Below are positions 62,025-64,000 of a stretch of 64,000 nt of DNA, piece by piece (positions within the stretch are counted from its first letter, which is position 1; every line of letters starts with the position of its first letter). Below the pieces are notes generated by a model. That model worked only from the letters and a program-made list of their open reading frames with translations, searched no databases and was not told the DNA's origin. The DNA comes from CAWDBV01 sp963800705. GTDB taxonomy: Bacteria > Actinomycetota > Thermoleophilia > Solirubrobacterales > 70-9. Location: positions 124,001 to 188,000 of the forward strand of contig CAWDBV010000005.1 of assembly GCA_963800705.1 (NCBI GenBank), in the 5' to 3' direction. Made by a program: the position numbers and the translations under genes.

Positions 62025-63931
62025 GGCGGCTGCTCGGCGTCCCGCTGCTGTTCGCGCTCGCCTACTCGGCGGTCGGGTTCTCGATCTATTTCGCGCTCGG
62101 CGTGGTCGCCGAGCGCGGCCTCGGCCTGACGCCGCTGATCTTCCTCGCCGCGGGGCTGATGTTCGCGATCACGACCCTGAGCTACGTCGAGGCGGGTGCG
62201 ATGTTCCTCGAGCGCGGCGGCTCGGCGACCTTCGCCCGCCACGCGTTCAACGAGCTGGTCAGCTTCATCGCCGGCTGGGCGATCCTGATCGACTACCTGA
62301 TCGTGATCGCGCTCGCCGCGGTCACGGTCCCGCACTACCTCGGCCCGGTCTCGGCCTCGCTTGCCGAGGGCACGGGGGAGGTGCTCGTGGCCGGGGCTGT
62401 GATCGCGGTCGTCGCGGCGCTCAACATCGCCGGCTTCGTCGGCACCGGCCGGCAGCGGCTCGTCGTCGCGATCGCGCTCGCCGACCTGCTCCTGCAGCTG
62501 ATCGTGATCGCGGTCGGCCTCGTCGTCGTCTTCGAGCCCGAGCTGCTGACCCGCGAGCTCGACCTCTTCGCCGCGCCCTCGGCCAGCGACGTCATCTACG
62601 CCGCGGTGATCGCGACGATCGCCTTCGCCGGCATCGAGGCCGCGTCCGATCTCGCCCCCGACATCGAGTGGGAGCCGCGCGACCTCTCGCGGGTGATCAC
62701 GACGGGCGCGATCGTCGTGCCGCTGCTCTACGCGGGGATGGCCGCCGTGGCGCTGATGGCGGTTCCGGTGGTCGCCGGCCCGGACGGCCCGGAGACCGCT
62801 CTCGCCGGAGAGTTGATCGAGGAACCGGTGCTGGGCGTGGTCGACGCGTTCGACCCCGTCTGGCTCTCGGACGCCCTCCGCTGGGTGGTGGTCGCGGTAG
62901 CGGTCCCCGTGCTCGTTCTCGCCGCCAACACCGCGATGCTGGGGCTCTCGCGCCACACGTACGTCCTCGCCACCAACCGCCAGATCCCGAGCTGGCTCGG
63001 CAAGCTCTCCGGCGCCCAGGCGACGCCCGCGGTGGCGATCGTTCTCGCCGCGGCCCTCGCCTTCGGCCTCGCCGCGACCGGCGACATCCGCTTCCTCGCC
63101 GGGATCTACGCGTTCGGGGCGACGCTTGCGATCGCGATCGCGCACCTGTCGGTGATCAGGCTGCGGATGACCGAGCCCGAACGCGAGCGCCCGTTCCGGA
63201 TGCCGTTCAACATCCCGGTTGGCCGCGGCCGCGAGCTGCCGGTGCCCGCGGTCTTCGGCGCGCTGGTCGCGGTGCTCGCCTGGTTGAGCGTCTTCGCGCT
63301 CCACGAAGAGGCCGTCTACGTGAGCGGCGGCTGGATGCTGTTCGGGGTGCTCGCCTACGTCTTCTACCGCCGCGTGGTCGAGGGGACCTCGCTCACCGAG
63401 CGGGTCACCGTCCCCGCCGAGGCGCTCGCCAAGCAAGCGCCCGACGTCGAGTACGGGAACATGCTCGTGCCGATCTTCGGGACCAAGCTCGACGACGACA
63501 TCGTCGCCACCGCGGGGCGGCTCGCCGACGCCGCGGTCGAGGAACACGAGCAGGCGCCGCGGATCGAGGTGATCTACGTCGCCGAGCAGCCGCTCACCGT
63601 GCCGCTCGAGTCGCCGTTGCCGGCCGAGCGCCGCCAGCAGGCCGAGAAGGCGTTGCAGCGGGCGCGCGAGATCGGCGAGGAGTACGAGCGCGTCGAGGTG
63701 GTGACCGGCGTTGTGCCGGCGAGGTCGGTCGGCGCCGGCATCGTCGAGGAGGCCCGGCGCATCGGGGCCGAGGTGATCGTGATGGGGGCCGAGCCCCCGA
63801 CCAGGGTCCGCGGCGGGGCGATTCTGGGCGGGATCGGCGCCGCGCGCCCGGAGGAGATCGGGCGGGTTACCGAGTACGTGCTGCAGAAGGCGCCTTGCAG
63901 GGTGCTGCTCACGGCTCCGCCGGAGGACTAG
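62021..63931 (+). CDS. Second APC-superfamily permease with universal-stress-protein domain
   Basis: A 636-residue paralog of the gene at 59959, with about 12 membrane segments (SAVGFSIYFALGVVAERGLG, RGGSATFARHAFNELVSFIA, GIEAASDLAPDIEWEPRDLS) and a C-terminal USP domain (about 480-630, NMLVPIFGTKLDDDIVATAG, GAEVIVMGAEPPTRVRGG, YVLQKAPCRVLLT). The shared FARHAFNELVSF segment supports gene duplication. GTG 62021 overlaps the small gene before it. Possibly a heteromeric or differently tuned partner of the first permease. Confidence 0.88.
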   Translation: MRRLLGVPLLFALAYSAVGFSIYFALGVVAERGLGLTPLIFLAAGLMFAITTLSYVEAGAMFLERGGSATFARHAFNELVSFIAGWAILIDYLIVIALAAVTVPHYLGPVSASLAEGTGEVLVAGAVIAVVAALNIAGFVGTGRQRLVVAIALADLLLQLIVIAVGLVVVFEPELLTRELDLFAAPSASDVIYAAVIATIAFAGIEAASDLAPDIEWEPRDLSRVITTGAIVVPLLYAGMAAVALMAVPVVAGPDGPETALAGELIEEPVLGVVDAFDPVWLSDALRWVVVAVAVPVLVLAANTAMLGLSRHTYVLATNRQIPSWLGKLSGAQATPAVAIVLAAALAFGLAATGDIRFLAGIYAFGATLAIAIAHLSVIRLRMTEPERERPFRMPFNIPVGRGRELPVPAVFGALVAVLAWLSVFALHEEAVYVSGGWMLFGVLAYVFYRRVVEGTSLTERVTVPAEALAKQAPDVEYGNMLVPIFGTKLDDDIVATAGRLADAAVEEHEQAPRIEVIYVAEQPLTVPLESPLPAERRQQAEKALQRAREIGEEYERVEVVTGVVPARSVGAGIVEEARRIGAEVIVMGAEPPTRVRGGAILGGIGAARPEEIGRVTEYVLQKAPCRVLLTAPPED

Positions 63932-63937
63932 CACTCG

Positions 63938-63943
63938 TACACT
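63938..63943 (+). promoter_or_regulatory. Putative -10 element (TACACT) for the TrkA-like gene
   Basis: TACACT ends seven bases before GTG 63951. Fits the leaderless pattern. Confidence 0.45.
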
Positions 63944-63950
63944 TCGCAGC

Positions 63951-64000
63951 GTGTTCGTCCTCATCGTGGGGTGCGGGCGCGTCGGGTCGACCGTCGCGCA
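63951..64000 (+). CDS. Start of a TrkA-like NAD-binding (RCK) protein (partial)
   Basis: From GTG 63951 the frame reads VFVLIVGCGRVGSTVA up to the window edge. The Rossmann motif GCGRVGS is typical of TrkA/RCK regulators of potassium uptake, with which APC-USP permeases are sometimes found. Only 16 residues are visible, so this is a partial call. Confidence 0.7.
   Translation, partial: MFVLIVGCGRVGSTVA

Noticed and set aside
62012..63964. 650-codon minus-strand frame antisense to the second permease
   Set aside because: Same reason: low-complexity Arg/Asp/Gly sequence opposite a convincing membrane protein.

Overview
The window is GC-rich, densely packed bacterial chromosome with many GTG, TTG and even CTG starts and 1-8 base gene overlaps. 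I infer Actinomycetota, class Thermoleophilia (Solirubrobacterales-like). The reasons are the secreted beta-helix proteins of the choice-of-anchor-Q type with a Lys/Cys-rich end, the actinobacterial TANNNT -10 elements, an ACT-domain malic enzyme, Rex, and an actinobacterial-type DNA polymerase I. No rRNA, tRNA, CRISPR array, insertion sequence or prophage gene was seen. No stretch over 300 bases lacks a gene.

Layout. 1-1279: ybeY-era end of a ribosome-maturation operon. 1316-2743: secreted beta-helix protein. 2801-11349: tryptophan locus hisIE-trpE-trpG-trpD-trpC, an HtrA protease, a strong terminator, then trpF-trpB-trpA. 11360-13601: small membrane protein, CBS protein, a phosphofructokinase with pyrophosphate-type residues, and a lipoprotein. 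13598-17630 (minus): esterase, frameshifted ring-cleaving dioxygenase-like protein, epimerase, malic enzyme. 17651-25697: MFS transporter, MASE1-SpoIIE phosphatase, polA, secreted proteins, and an ECF sigma factor with a membrane segment and a His/Gly-rich tail. 25793-31547: small DMT transporter, flavoprotein, rpsA (frameshifted as given), coaE, lytic transglycosylase, YHYH protein, DoxX protein. 31593-36391: three tandem secreted beta-helix proteins. 36414-44752: uvrB and uvrA with oxidoreductases and small proteins between them. 44776-48632: membrane proteins, acyltransferase, nine-repeat ELWxxDGT protein, YjbQ. 48642-50806: panC-panD-panB. 50856-57824: enoyl-CoA hydratase, family-4 uracil-DNA glycosylase, tsaE, tsaB-rimI-tsaD, glutaredoxin, rex, glutamate-cysteine-ligase-like enzyme, DUF1844. 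57842-64000: membrane pyrophosphatase, two APC permeases with universal-stress-protein tails around a two-helix protein, and the start of a TrkA-like gene.

Themes. (1) At least a dozen genes carry a TANNNT hexamer ending 6-10 bases before the start codon, pointing to widespread leaderless transcription; in several the TAG of the hexamer is also the upstream stop codon. (2) Four beta-helix proteins end in nearly the same Lys/Cys tail, and other secreted proteins carry variants, suggesting a shared surface-retention module. (3) Five genes, including the essential rpsA, are each broken by one base, more consistent with assembly errors than real decay. (4) A PPi-type phosphofructokinase and a K+-independent-type H+-pyrophosphatase occur together, suggesting pyrophosphate-linked energy metabolism. 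All family assignments come from motif recognition by eye; no database search was run.
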